From contig NC_088792.1 in the NCBI RefSeq assembly GCF_011386835.1, positions 221,312,394-221,376,393 on the forward strand: 64,000 bases of DNA, in the 5' to 3' direction. Below, piece by piece: positions 1 through 10,402 of the stretch. How positions within the stretch are numbered: the first letter of the stretch is position 1; the number at the start of each line of letters is the position of its first letter. The notes below the pieces were generated by a model that saw only the letters and a list, made by a program, of their open reading frames with translations, was not told the origin of the DNA and did no database searches. This DNA is from Chrysemys picta bellii. Its lineage: Eukaryota > Chordata > Testudines > Emydidae. A program made the translations under genes and the position numbers.

Positions 1-2115
1 CATCCCCAAGTGCATCACCTTACACTTTTCACTATTAAATTTCATCCTATTTCTGATACTCCAATTCACAAGCTCATTCAAGTCTCCCTGCAGAACATCC
101 CTATCCTCCTCCGAATTTGCAACGCCTCCCACCTTCGTATCATCCGCAAACTTTATCAGCCCACTCCTGCAATCGGTTCCGAGGTCAGTTATAAATAGTT
201 TGAATAAAATGGGTCCCAAAACCGAACCTTGAGGCACTCCACTAGTAACCTCCCTCCAACCTGACAGTTCACCCTTTAATACGACCCGCTGCCTTCTCCC
301 CATTAACCAATTCCTTATCCACCTCTGGATTTTCATATCGATCCCCATGTTTTCCAGTTTAACCAATAATTCCTCATGGGGTACAGTGTCAAACGCTTTA
401 CTGAAATCCAGGTATATTAGGTCCACCGCATTTCCCTTATCTAATAAGTCCGTCACTTTCTCAAAGAAGGAGATCAGATTAGTTTGGCACGATCTGCCCT
501 TCGTAAAACCATGTTGTAATTTATCGCAATTGCCATTAACCTCAAGGTCCTCAACTAGTTTCTCTTTCAGAATTTTCTCCAGCACCTTGCACACTACAGA
601 TGTTAAACTAACAGGCCTGTAGTTACCCGGATCACTTTTTTTCCCTTTCTTGAAAATAGGAACCACGTTAGCTATTCTCCAGTCTAACGGGACCTCCCCC
701 GAGTTTACAGATTCATTAAATATTATCGCTAATGGGCCTGCTATTTCCCGAGCCAATTCCTTCAATATTCTCGGATGAAGATCGTCCGGTCCTCCCGACT
801 TAGTCCCATTAAGGCGTTCAAGTTTTGTTTCTACCTCGGATACGGTAATCCCCCATCCTGTATGCCCCTCTGTAATGGTGTTAGTATCCCTAATATCTTC
901 ATTGGCCTCATTAAACACCGATGCAAAGTATTCATTGAGATATTGCGCCATGCCTAGATTATCTTTAATCTCCTCTCCGGCTATAGTCTTCAGCGGTCCC
1001 ACTTCTTCTTTCTTTGCTTTCTTCCTATTTATATGGCTGTAAAACCTTTTACTATTGCTTTTAATTCCCCTCGCTAGGTCCAACTCTACACGGCCTTTGG
1101 CCTTTCTCACTCTATCTCTACATTCTCTGACTTCTCTAAGGTAAGTTTCCTTACTGATCCCTCCCCTCTTCCACTCTTTGTACGCTTTCTGTTTCTTCCT
1201 AATTGCCCCTTTTAGTTGGTCGCTCATCCAGCTCGGTGTAAATCTCTTGCTTAGTGATCTTTTTCCCTTTTTGGGGATACAGGCCTCTGACAGCTCATGT
1301 ATCTTTAACTTAAAGTAATCCCAGGCTTCTTCTGCCTTTAGATCCATTAATATGTTTGCCCAATCCACTTCCCTTACCAGTCCTCTTAATTTGTTAAAAT
1401 TGGCCTTTTTAAAATTATAAACCTTAGTCTTTGACTTAATTCTGTTACTCCTTCCATTTATTTTAAACTGAATTAGCTCATGATCACTGGAGCCCAAGTT
1501 GTCCCCTACTACCACTTCCTCAACGAGGTCCTCACTACTCACCAGAATCAAATCTAAAATGGCCTCCCCCCTCCTCGGTTCAGCTACCACTTGATGAAGG
1601 AATTGATCAGCAAGCACATCTAGGAACATCTGAGCCCTATTATTGCTACTAGCGTTTGTTCCCCAATCTATATCCGGGAAGTTAAAGTCCCCCATAATTA
1701 CACAGTTTCTATTAGTATTTACTTCCCTAAATACATTAAATAGTTCCTTATCCATATCCTGGGTCGATCCCGGCGGTCTATAGCACACCCCAAGCACTAT
1801 CCCCGGAGAGGCTCTAGTAGTCCTTTTACCCAGTGTGAGCATTGCCCAGACGGACTCTGTGTTATCTATTTCATCCACTATTATTTCTTTACAGCTTATT
1901 TCACTATTGACATACAATGCCACCCCCCCACCCTTACCTTTGTCCCGGTCTTTCCTAAACAGCGCATACCCCTCCATACCTGTGTTCCAGTCGTGACTGC
2001 CATTCCACCACGTCTCAGTTATTCCTACGATGTCCGGTTTCAATTCTCGGACCAAGAGCTCCAATTCCTCCATCTTATTACCTAGGCTTCTCGCATTGGT
2101 GTATAAACACCCTAA
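1..2115 (-). CDS. CR1 LINE ORF2 (endonuclease-reverse transcriptase), uninterrupted but partial at both ends
   Basis: This frame encodes the CR1 ORF2 polyprotein, which nicks genomic DNA and copies the element RNA at the nick. I translated the minus strand from 2208 to 1 and found no stop, about 705 codons of CR1 homology running off the left edge. From high to low coordinates it shows the endonuclease signatures TNARSLGNK, GITETWW, CYRPPGS, GDFNFPDIDW and SSDHELIQF. The RT signatures then follow: NYRPVSL, LQHGF, YLDFSKAFDTV, GVPQGSVLGP and LIKFADD (about 145-165). Homology begins near 2115, inside the first endonuclease motif, so the N-terminus is 5'-truncated. The first ATG inside CR1 sequence is at 2073-2071; in-frame ATGs at 2172 and 2154 lie in flanking DNA. 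The C-terminal RT part is outside the window. Lack of stops over 2.1 kb implies a young insertion, unlike the decayed CR1 copies elsewhere here. Confidence 0.93.
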
Positions 2116-2117
2116 TG
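1..2117 (-). mobile_element. CR1 LINE copy A, 5'-truncated, recent
   Basis: This minus-strand CR1 copy carries the open ORF2 frame described separately. Its 5' end is truncated at about 2117, where the text changes abruptly to an older plus-strand CR1-type sequence, so A probably inserted into that older copy. The 3' UTR and any target duplication lie outside the window. CpG dinucleotides are retained at many sites, in keeping with a young age. Confidence 0.9.
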
Positions 2118-3020
2118 TTAGGAATGGGATAAATAATAAGACAGAAAATATCATGCCACTGTGTAAATCCATGGCATGCCAACACTTTGAATACTGTGTG
2201 CAGTTCTGTCACCCCATTTCAAAAAAGATATACTAGAATTGGAAGAGATACAGAGAAGGGCAAGAAAATGATTAGGTGAATGAAACAACTTCCATGTGAG
2301 GAAAGATTAAAAAGACTGGGACTGTTCATCTTAAAAAAGAGATGACTAAGGGGGAATATGATCAAGGTCTATAAAATCATGAATGGTGTAGAGCAAGTAA
2401 ATAAAGTGTTATTTACTCCTTCACATAACACAAGAACCAGGGGTCACCCAATGAAATTAATAGACAGCAGGTTTAAAACAAACATAAAGACAGTACTTCT
2501 TCACATAATACACAGTCAACCTGTGGACCTCACTGCCAAGGGATGTTGTGAAGGTCAAAAATATAACTTTGTTCAAACAAGCATTAGATAAATTCATGGA
2601 GGATAATTCCATCAATGGCTTAGCCAAGATGGTCGGGGATGCAAGCCATGCTCTGGGCGTCCCTAGACTCTGACTCTCAGAAGCTGGGACTGGACAACAG
2701 GGGAGGATCACCTGATACATTGCCCTGTTCAGGGCCGGCGCAACCCATTAGGCGACCTAGGCAGTCAGCTAGGGCACTACAATTTGGGGGGCGGCGACCG
2801 CGGCAGTATTTCGGCGGCAGGACCTTCCGCCGCCTCTGTGGGGGGGCAGCATTTTGGGGCGGGACCTTCCGCTGCCTAAGGAGGCAGAAAAGCTGGCGGC
2901 ATTCCTGGCCCTGTTCTATTTATTGCTGTGAAGCATCTGGCACTGGCTACTGTCAGACGACAGGATACTGGGCTAGATGCACCATTGGTCTGACTCAGTA
3001 TCGCCGTTCTTATGTTCTTA
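2116..3020 (+). mobile_element. CR1/L3-like LINE 3' end
   Basis: Plus-strand fragment of the C-terminal ORF2 and 3' UTR of a CR1-superfamily LINE. Translation gives broken RT C-terminal text such as EYCVQFCHP, then [28 protein letters not shown] and FKTN, with frame changes and stops. The 3' end reads GGGCTAGATGCACCATTGG and finishes at TTCTTATGTTCTTA. A hAT-type MITE interrupts the 3' UTR at 2730-2907. The 5' part was probably separated by the insertion of CR1 copy A. Confidence 0.8.
2730..2907. mobile_element. Short non-autonomous hAT-type MITE (178 bp)
   Basis: GC-rich segment inside a CR1 3' UTR. The termini are CAGGGCCGGCG on the left and ...GCATTCCTG on the right, whose complement starts CAGGAATGC. 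The 8-bp sequence GCCCTGTT flanks both sides (2722-2729 and 2908-2915), and removing the segment restores the CR1 3' end. An 8-bp duplication and CAGG termini are typical of the hAT superfamily. It has no coding capacity. Confidence 0.7.
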
Positions 3021-4347
3021 CATGACAGTGCACATCACTAGCTCTGTTCTGGTTCTTATACTGTACCCATTGATGTGGTACCTGGCAACAGAGCAGTCCC
3101 TCTCATATATATTTTAATGTTATTTGTTATAGCAATCATCGAGTTTGGGTGGCTATTTTATCTTACTAGATAGATGTGTATAAAATTGTAAATTTCACAG
3201 TGCTTTCCAAAAAAGATACATCAAATTCCCGTCCCCAAAGAGCTTCATTCTAAATAAGACTGGACACCCACAAGACAAGGCTTGGAATATCAGAGGGAGG
3301 TGGTGGGATTTGATTATAACAAAAAAAGGGAGGGTGGATTGCTTGATGGAAGGATTCCCAAGTGAGAGAAAGGAGATTTGGTGGATGATCACTGTAATTT
3401 GAAGTGTAACTCCCGCCTATCCCCTACCAAACTAACAACCCACCCCCTAGGTTTTTTAGTTGTTGGGGTTAATTTATATATTAGCATTGCTGGAAGATAT
3501 TGAGATTAGACAAAATAAACTGATCTGGACATTAAGGAAAGAAATTCTTGCCTTTGGCTGTATTGTTAGTGACAGTGTTGCGGATTGCAAAGAGCTCATT
3601 GTGAAATCAAGCAAACAACAGTAACTCAGTCAGTTCATTTGAACCTGACAGACCTGACTTGGGGCTCATTATAAATACCAGCTCTATATAAAGAAGAGAA
3701 GATAGCGGTTTCTGCTATACTTGTTACTCGAGGTTACCCAAAAGAGCTGAAAAAAAAGAAAAAATATTATGCTGCCAGTGAAAAGAGGCAAATTATATTT
3801 TTTTGCTTATTTTTTTAAAGGTGAAAAATGTATAATTAAGGTCTCCATAACTTTCCTTGAAGGAAGGAAATACACCCCTCCCCTTGTCTGAAAGCCATTA
3901 TATAGCTGCAAGAAACAGTCTCCCCCTCGGTCATGACCAGTCATCCATGCCCTAACCTACCCTGTGAATAGTACTGTGGTGTCTCTTTAATTGTTCTCAA
4001 AACGACTGCCTAGGAAAGCAATATTTCCAGCAGCTAACATGCCACATGACACACATTGATCGGTGAGGCAGTATCACTCACTCCAAGAAGCATTGTTTTG
4101 AAGTTCTAATCTTCAGGGAGCAGTATCACTGAAAGTGACAGGACGAGGCTTGATTAAACATGTGGAATACTTGTGATAACATGGCTAGGTCAGTTAATGG
4201 TTTTCCTCTCTTCAGTATTACTGTAGCTATTCTAGTGCACGGGCAGTCTCTTTTATTGCATTTGCCCTTGGGATAATAATTGTTGCCCTTGTCTGATTGA
4301 TTATTGTTGTTTCCTTTTAACCTTTGCCCAGTGTTGCAGGATTATCT
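3021..4347. other. Unique AT-rich DNA, no gene seen
   Basis: I see no coding region, RNA gene or recognisable repeat in this stretch. Short ORFs here lack recognisable motifs. Confidence 0.5.
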
Positions 4348-4355
4348 ATCTAGAT

Positions 4356-4686
4356 CAGTGCTTCTCAAAGTGGGCAGCTGCTTGTTCAGGGAAAGCCCCT
4401 GGCGGTCCGGGCCGGTTTGTTTACCTGCCGCATCCGCAGGTTCGGCCGATCGCGGCTCCCACTGGCTGTGGTTCACTGCTCCAGGCCAATGGGGGCTGCA
4501 GGAAAGGCGGACAGCACATCCCTCGGCCCATGCCACTTTCCGCAGCCCCCATTGGCCTGGGATGGCGAACCACGGCCAGCGGGAGCCGCGATCGGCCGAA
4601 CCTGCGGATGTGGCAGGTAAACAAACCGGCCCGGACCGGCAGGGGATTTACCTGAACAGGCGGCGGACCGGCTTTGAGAAGCACTG
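4356..4686. mobile_element. hAT-type palindromic MITE (331 bp)
   Basis: Perfect 15-bp terminal inverted repeats (CAGTGCTTCTCAAAG and its complement) are flanked by the perfect 8-bp duplication ATCTAGAT at 4348-4355 and 4687-4694. The interior is nearly palindromic: about 4394-4500 pairs with about 4541-4645, so single strands could fold into a long hairpin. The overlapping ORFs on both strands are by-products of the palindrome. The 8-bp duplication places it in hAT. Confidence 0.92.
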
Positions 4687-4734
4687 ATCTAGATAGCTTA
4701 AGTACTTATGAAGTCCCCATTACCATTGTATCTG

Positions 4735-5030
4735 GGCACCTCACAATCTGTAATGAATTTATCTTCACAATACCCTTGTGAGGTACACAAATGCTATTAT
4801 CTCCACTGTGAAGATGGAAACTGAGGCACAGAGAGACTAAGGGCCAGATTTTAAAAGGTATTTAGGTGCCTAAAGATGCAGCTAGGCACTTAGTGGGATT
4901 TTCAGAAGCACTTAGGTGGCCAACTCTGATTAAAATCTTCCTATTGACTTGCCCAAGGGAATTCAAGCCAGGTCTCCCAAGTACCTGACTATCATCCTTG
5001 CCACTGGACCATTCTGCCTTCCTCTTAGGG
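4735..5030 (-). repeat. MIR-like CORE-SINE, antisense, interrupted
   Basis: The plus strand reads AACTGAGGCACAGAGAG and then, after an interruption, ACTTGCCCAAGG and CCAGGTCTCCCAAGT. These are the complement of the conserved MIR core and its tRNA-related part. A small repeat at about 4845-4950 splits it. Edges are approximate. Confidence 0.65.
4845..4950. repeat. Short repeat with TTTAGGTGCCTAAA palindrome
   Basis: This ~100-bp unit inserted in the MIR-like copy contains the palindrome TTTAGGTGCCTAAA and the text CACTTAGTGGGATTTTC. A second copy is at 46860-46950, which shows it is dispersed. The class is unknown; it is probably a MITE. Confidence 0.6.
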
Positions 5031-5774
5031 GCAGTATACGAATTATATCAATAGGAAGGAGTACCACTCATTAGTTGGTCCACCTCACATTGTCAAACCA
5101 GAGGACCTTAGTGTGGAATACACTGGGCTTTGCCTATAGGGTGAAGTATAGACCCCATCTCTTTGTACAAAGCCTTCAGTCAGTTATAGGAACTGAAAAA
5201 TGACCAGGCAATAGTTTTCTGGAAACAAACAATGGAATTGATCTTAATAAATAAAAAAGGGGTGATGGATAATACAGTCTCTTTGGTCAGAATTATGCTT
5301 TCTTTAATTATGTTTATGGCATCTAAATGCTATGGTACTGTGCACACTAGAAAGGCAGAGAGAGATGTGATTAAAACACAATGTCATGCTTATAATGCAA
5401 TCAGAACATTATTAAACTTCAATCAAAATATAAGTAACTCCTATGTGTTTCCCAAAGGCCTTTTAATCTCATGTTTGATAAAGCTATCCATTTATTTAAT
5501 AAATAGCATCATCCAAACTTCTCAGCTGTGAAGTCTCATTTTAAAATGCTTTTTTCCTTTTCCATTATCAGTAGCACAAGAACTCCATAGATGAGATGAT
5601 AACTTTAAAGAGAAACGTACATGGCAACAATAAGTAGTTTAGATCCAAACTACAGTGTTTAAATGAAAGAGCAGGCAGAGGGAGTAGATGAAACAGCCTC
5701 ATGTAAACAGAAGGATTGTGCAGTAAAGAAAAAGAATCAGTGAGGGGTAATTTTGTTTACATATTTCCTATAAC
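5031..5774. other. Unique AT-rich DNA
   Basis: No recognisable gene or repeat. A 99-codon plus-strand ORF at 5232-5531 has no motif, no family resemblance and no supporting context, and I do not call it a gene. Confidence 0.5.
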
Positions 5775-5787
5775 ATCATTATTTGTA

Positions 5788-6530
5788 ACAAAGAGTCCTG
5801 TGGCAGCTTATAGGCTAACAGATGTTTTGGAGCATAAGCTTTCATGGGTGAATACTCACTTCGTCAGACGCATGTAATGGAAATTTCCAGAGGCAGGTAT
5901 AAATATGCAGGCAAGAATCAGTCTAGAGATAACGAGGTTAGTTCAATCAAGGAGGATGGTGCTGTAGGATGGTTACCTTTAAATCTGCTATTGTGTGACT
6001 AGGGAGGTTGAAGTTTTCTACTGGTTTTTGTAGGTGATTGTATACTATATTAGGAATTGCAACATACAAAAACCTGTAGGAGAACACTTCAACCTCCCTA
6101 GCCACACAATAGCAGATTTAAAGGTAGCCATCCTACAGCAAAAAAACTTCAGGACCAGACTTCAAAGAGAAACTGCTGAGCTTCAGCAAATTTGCAAATT
6201 TGACACCATCAGTTCAGGATTAAACAAAGACTGTGAATGGCTAGCCAACTACAAAAGCAGTTTCTCCTCCCTTGGTGTTCACACCTCAACTGCTAGAAGA
6301 GGGCCTCATCCTCCCTGATTGAACTAACCTCATTATCTCTAGACTGATTCTTGCCTGCATATTTATACCTGTCTCTGGAAATTTCCATTACATGCGTCTG
6401 AAGAAGTGGGTATTCACCCATGAAAGCTTATGCTCCAAAACATCTGTTAGTCTACTCCTGTTCTTTTTACAGGACTCTTTGTTGCTGTTTACAGATCCAG
6501 ACTAACATGGCTACCCCTCTGATACTTGAC
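5788..6530 (+). mobile_element. Penelope-like element, truncated with inverted 5' part (743 bp)
   Basis: A 13-bp direct repeat with one mismatch (ATCATTATTTGTA at 5775-5787, ATAATTATTTGTA at 6531-6543) flanks the element. The right part (about 6046-6530) is plus-strand PLE: it encodes the end of a GIY-YIG domain protein and then the common 3' UTR. The left part (5788 to about 6045) is the same 3' region in inverse orientation, head to head. A hammerhead-like core, CTGAAGA...GAAA, starts at 6398. Confidence 0.85.
6048..6318 (+). pseudogene. PLE ORF, C-terminal GIY-YIG endonuclease fragment
   Basis: About 90 codons are open, matching the C-terminal half of the GIY-YIG endonuclease domain that follows the RT in Penelope-like elements. 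Visible text includes NIQKPVGEHFNLPSH, RLQRETAEL, ICKFDTI and SSGLNKDCEW. The GIY-YIG core itself is missing because the copy is cut at the inversion junction near 6046, so this fragment is not functional. It aligns closely with the longer copy at 18039-18440, for example PVGEH, RTRLQRETAEL and GLNKDCEW. Confidence 0.8.
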
Positions 6531-6543
6531 ATAATTATTTGTA

Positions 6544-7139
6544 GTATTCATTAATTATTATTTATTTTATTGTTCTGGCCCCTGTTGCAAACCCAAATAC
6601 AAGTCACACGATTTCAGCACGAGTCTCTTATTTTGTGTTTTTCCTCAAACCCTAGTTGCTGGAGACATGGGATTACTTTAGAATTTCAGCTTTCATTTAA
6701 CAAAAGAATCAAGTTTTTAGCCCTCATGACTGAGGAGAAAAGCTGAAAAATGTGACCCCGGTGAATAGTTAAATTTCAAAAACCAGAAGGCAAATAAAAA
6801 GAAACCAAAATCTATTTTTGTAAAAATCTCATGATTTTACATGACTCATGCTTGGGGTGGCAATACTGAATTCATGAGAACCAGAAAGTAAAACTAACCA
6901 GTGTAGCCTCACTACACAAGCTAGTTGAAGTGTAAAAAATGAATAAGACAATAAGCATGGTGATAAGTAGCATAGCTTTTCAAACATTCTTTCATTTTTA
7001 ATAATCAAAGTATTATTAGTGTATGTATTTCCCATTAATTTCAACTGGAGCCAACAAAGTTCACCCTAGGACAACATTTTTCCCATGATTTTTATGCTGC
7101 TTTTCTTTTTTTTAAATCTGGAAGTACATTCTTATGTGC
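6544..7139. other. Unique AT-rich DNA
   Basis: I see no gene or known repeat here. Confidence 0.5.
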
Positions 7140-7147
7140 ATCTACAC

Positions 7148-7765
7148 CAGGGGCTCCCAAACTTTTTGCCAGCATGACCCCATTTTAATTAAGTATTTCC
7201 TGCTGGGACCCCAAACAACATGGAAGACACCATATTGAAGTGCAAAATGCAACCGTCCACACAGCATGACCTTGTATGCACCGTACAGGTGAGGTCATGC
7301 TGCACCGAGGACACCACTTTGCTCTACAAAATGGCATCCTCTGCACAATGTGTTCTTGTACATATGGTGCACATACGGTGCATGCGAGGTTATGTTGTGC
7401 AGAGGATGCCTTTTATAAAGCAAAATGGCATCCTTCATGCATACCTATCTCATAGAACTGGAAGGGACCCTGAAAGGTCATTGAGTCCAGCCTCCTGCCT
7501 TCACTAGCAGGACCAAGTACTGATTTTTGCCCCAGATCCCTAAGTGCCCCTCTCAAGGATTGAACTCACAACCCTGGGTTTAGCAGGCCAATAGCTCAAA
7601 CCACTGAGCTATCCCTCCCCCATCATGACCTCACATGCACCGTACATATGAGGTCAGACTGTGAGGAGCAAAATGGTGTCCTCCACACAAAAGAGATCAC
7701 CGTGACCCCATCTGCAGATGGCATGACCCCATTTGGGGGCCTGACCCACAGTTTGGAAATCACTG
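7148..7765. mobile_element. hAT-type non-autonomous element carrying a SINE (618 bp)
   Basis: The left terminus CAGGGGCTCCCAAACTTTT and right terminus ...CAGTTTGGAAATCACTG are imperfect inverted repeats. The perfect 8-bp duplication ATCTACAC flanks them (7140-7147 and 7766-7773). Without the SINE at about 7446-7620 the element would be about 440 bp. The interior has repeated GAGGTCA(T/G)GCTG-like and CAAAATGGCATCC-like units but no transposase. Confidence 0.9.
7446..7620 (-). mobile_element. tRNA-derived SINE with CR1-like tail, minus strand
   Basis: Read on the minus strand it starts GGGGAGGGATAGCTCAGTGG, with a pol III A box (TAGCTCAGTGGTTTGAG) and a B box (GTTCAATCC). It continues with AGGGATCTGGGGCAAAAATC and ends in a CR1-type tail (AATGACCTTTCAGGGTCCC). 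This architecture matches the tRNA-derived SINEs known from cryptodiran turtles. It lies inside the hAT element at 7148-7765 and so is younger than it. Confidence 0.88.
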
Positions 7766-7773
7766 ATCTACAC

Positions 7774-10101
7774 TAAGGGGTTCTGGACTTCACTCCTTCA
7801 ACTGACTTTCTCATCCTTCTTCTCCAGCTCATTTCCTTCCTCCCTCTTTCTCCCAGTGCTGTCCTTCCTTTCTCCCCTATCCCCATGCCATTCCTCAACC
7901 TCTTTATACTTTCCCTGATTCCCAATTTCCACCTATATTCATGCAGCAAAAAGCCAGAGAAAAATGGCATGAAATTAGAAGATAGATGATACAATCCCAC
8001 CAGGATTCGTCATACAAAGCCATGAGCTAGCCCCCTCCCAACAATTCAATCACTGTCCTCATTCATTATATTTCCCTTATTCTCAGTGTTAATTCTTTCC
8101 CTTCTCGCTCCAGTCACCATCACATCCCCTTCTCCACAGTCCCTCGCTTCCCACCACAGTTACCTCACACAAAGGCCCAACTCCTCAACTACTGCAACAC
8201 CAATGCTTGCTGCTTATTGATCCTTGGACTCAGCTCCTTTTCTTCAATCCTCTCCAGCTCCCACCTCTCCCTCTCTCTATTAGATGTGCCACCAAGGGCT
8301 GAAGGTTGTTAATTGGCTGGGAAGGGAAGGAGGGAAGAGAGTCTAAGCTACTAGCCCCAGTTGCTCCTCACTTGGTCAAAATTTGGTGAACCCAGCTAAG
8401 AGGCTGGAGATAAGATCACGGAGCCATAGGTTGGGCAGGCCTGACACTTAGTCATTGTTCTACTCTGCCTCTGTAAAGAATGCACTAACAATGCTGAAGC
8501 CAATGGCCTATATACCACACGACCTGTAGGGAAGGTGAGGTCCCGCATCTGAACTCAACTCCATGCTTCCAAAGTGCAGGCAGTGTGGTGTGTAACTCAG
8601 TGAGTGGAGTCAACAGAACGATCGATGTGCTGAGAAGGGTTGACGTTCTGCATGACTGCCTACTCCTAAAATTGGCCCTGGTTTTTGAAGTGGGGAGGAA
8701 GGAGGATTTCCCAACCTTCCCCCAATTTGGGTGTGAGTGACATTGTGAATAAGAACCAAAGGGCCTGTTTTCATGCAAAATGCCCACAAGGGGAATAACA
8801 GAGGAGGGTAAATAAAGGAAGTGTGATATATGAATACTAAGCACCATTTCTAAATAGAATGTCTTTTCACCTTTTCAGTGAGTGACTTTATACATCCGTA
8901 CACCTGGGAGACAGCAGCCATATGATTTTCCTAATTCTATAAAGCTGGTCTAAGACAGACCTTACCTTCCCTTAGCATCAAAAGATCATAAGCTCGACAT
9001 GAGCTGATAGCTTAGTAATTAAAAGGTATGTATTTTATATCCAACAAATATATGCTCAGTTATTTAGACAAATACATTACTATAGAAACCCCTTTAGAAC
9101 CAGAAGATTTATGACTGACATCTAGAGAAAGGATGTGTGACCCTAATGCCTGCATATGGTTGAGGAGCAGTTTCTGTACATTTCTTATTCTTCAAGATAA
9201 ATAATGCATAAAATGACCGATATACACACTGATTGTACATATTTTGATTGCATTCCTCTTTCCTACCCTTTGCCTTCTTAGGCCCAAATCCTGCAAAGTT
9301 TGTTTGTGGAATTTGCTTATCTTTGTGCTCGCTGAGTCTGTACTCAACACTTCTTTAGAAAGTATTCTCTGTGGCACAGCACGGGAGGTTTATGATGCAA
9401 TAAAGAGGTGTTGAAAGTATCCTCTTTTTCGCCTTTGCTTTTAGAGTGAGTCACTTGAGATCACTGCAATGTGCTTTTGATGTTGTGACATTTGTTCCCT
9501 TCAAAAAGAGAGCAACAGAAAGAGGAACAGTGAAAGACTTCAGCCTCCAGCTGTTAAGAGGAGGAAAAAACAGTGTGATGTTGGAAATCAGCAAGACAAT
9601 ATGCCTTGCTTTTGCATCTTCTTCAAAGCAGGCTGACTGAGAGGCTATTGTTTTCATAGAGAAAGTAAAGAGGACAATGGTTTATGATTCCCATTGATCT
9701 TTATATTAAGTGCGTCTTAGCTATTCAATTATATAGCAGCTACTTGATGTAAGTGGCTCAACCACTCTGTTAGTATTAGGAAATATTGCACATGAGCACA
9801 ACATATATAATTGGATATAAAAAGAAACAAAATGAAATGAAATGGCTGAAAAATAATGAGGGGCTTATTGAAGTTAGCCTGAAGCATCCTTTGCCTTAGT
9901 ACAAAGAAAAATAGAGCACTTACACTAAAAGAACAAACACTGGCCACTGAAAACACCATGAAAAACAAACAAACCAGTGAGATCATTAACACCATGGCAG
10001 TTCTCTCTTCTGGATATCCCTCCCTGTCATGCCTGCTAGCTTTAAATAACAAAATGAGGGTGACTAATGCACTCAAAGAGGGTAGGATTTGAGGTCTAGT
10101 C
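7774..10101. other. Unique DNA, no gene seen
   Basis: About 2.3 kb without a recognised gene or repeat. ORFs of 60-120 codons occur on both strands, but none has a domain, a family resemblance or plausible splice context. Confidence 0.45.
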
Positions 10102-10103
10102 TA

Positions 10104-10400
10104 AGGGTACGTCTTCACTTACCGGAGGGTCCGGCGGCAGGCAATCGATGTTCTGGGATCGATTTATCGCGTCTGGTTAAGACGCGATAAATCGATCCCG
10201 GATTGATCCCGGAAGTGCTCGCCATCGACGCCGATACTCCAGCTCGCCGAGAGGAGTACGCGGCATCGACGGGGGAGCCTTCCTGCCGCGTCTGGACCCG
10301 CGGTAAGTTCGGACTAAGGTACTTCGAATTCAGCTACGTTATTAACGTAGCTGAATTTGCGTACCTTAGTCCGAAGTGGGGGCTTAGTGGGGACCAGGCC
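10104..10400. mobile_element. TA-flanked CpG-rich MITE with hairpins (297 bp)
   Basis: The segment is CpG-rich against AT-rich surroundings and is bounded by TA at 10102-10103 and 10401-10402. The ends resemble the inverted termini of the MITE at 35131-35426 (GTCTTCACT on the left, AGTGGGGACCA on the right). It holds a perfect 20-bp hairpin with a 5-nt loop (10155-10174 with 10080+100, that is 10180-10199) and a second stem around AATTCAGCTACGTTA (10327-10341 with 10343-10357). The superfamily is uncertain: a TA flank suggests Tc1/mariner, or PIF-Harbinger if it is part of a longer duplication. Confidence 0.65.
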
Positions 10401-10402
10401 TA

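Noticed and set aside
2639..3025. 128-codon plus-strand ORF
   Set aside because: It reads through a CR1 3' UTR and an inserted hAT MITE and has no protein family signature.
4304..4687. 127-codon plus-strand ORF and overlapping minus-strand ORFs
   Set aside because: They lie inside a palindromic hAT MITE. The mirror arms create look-alike ORFs on both strands, and none has a protein motif.
7446..7620. A tRNA gene on the minus strand
   Set aside because: A and B boxes are present, but the sequence continues into a CR1-like tail and a second copy exists at 28106. It is a SINE, not a tRNA gene.
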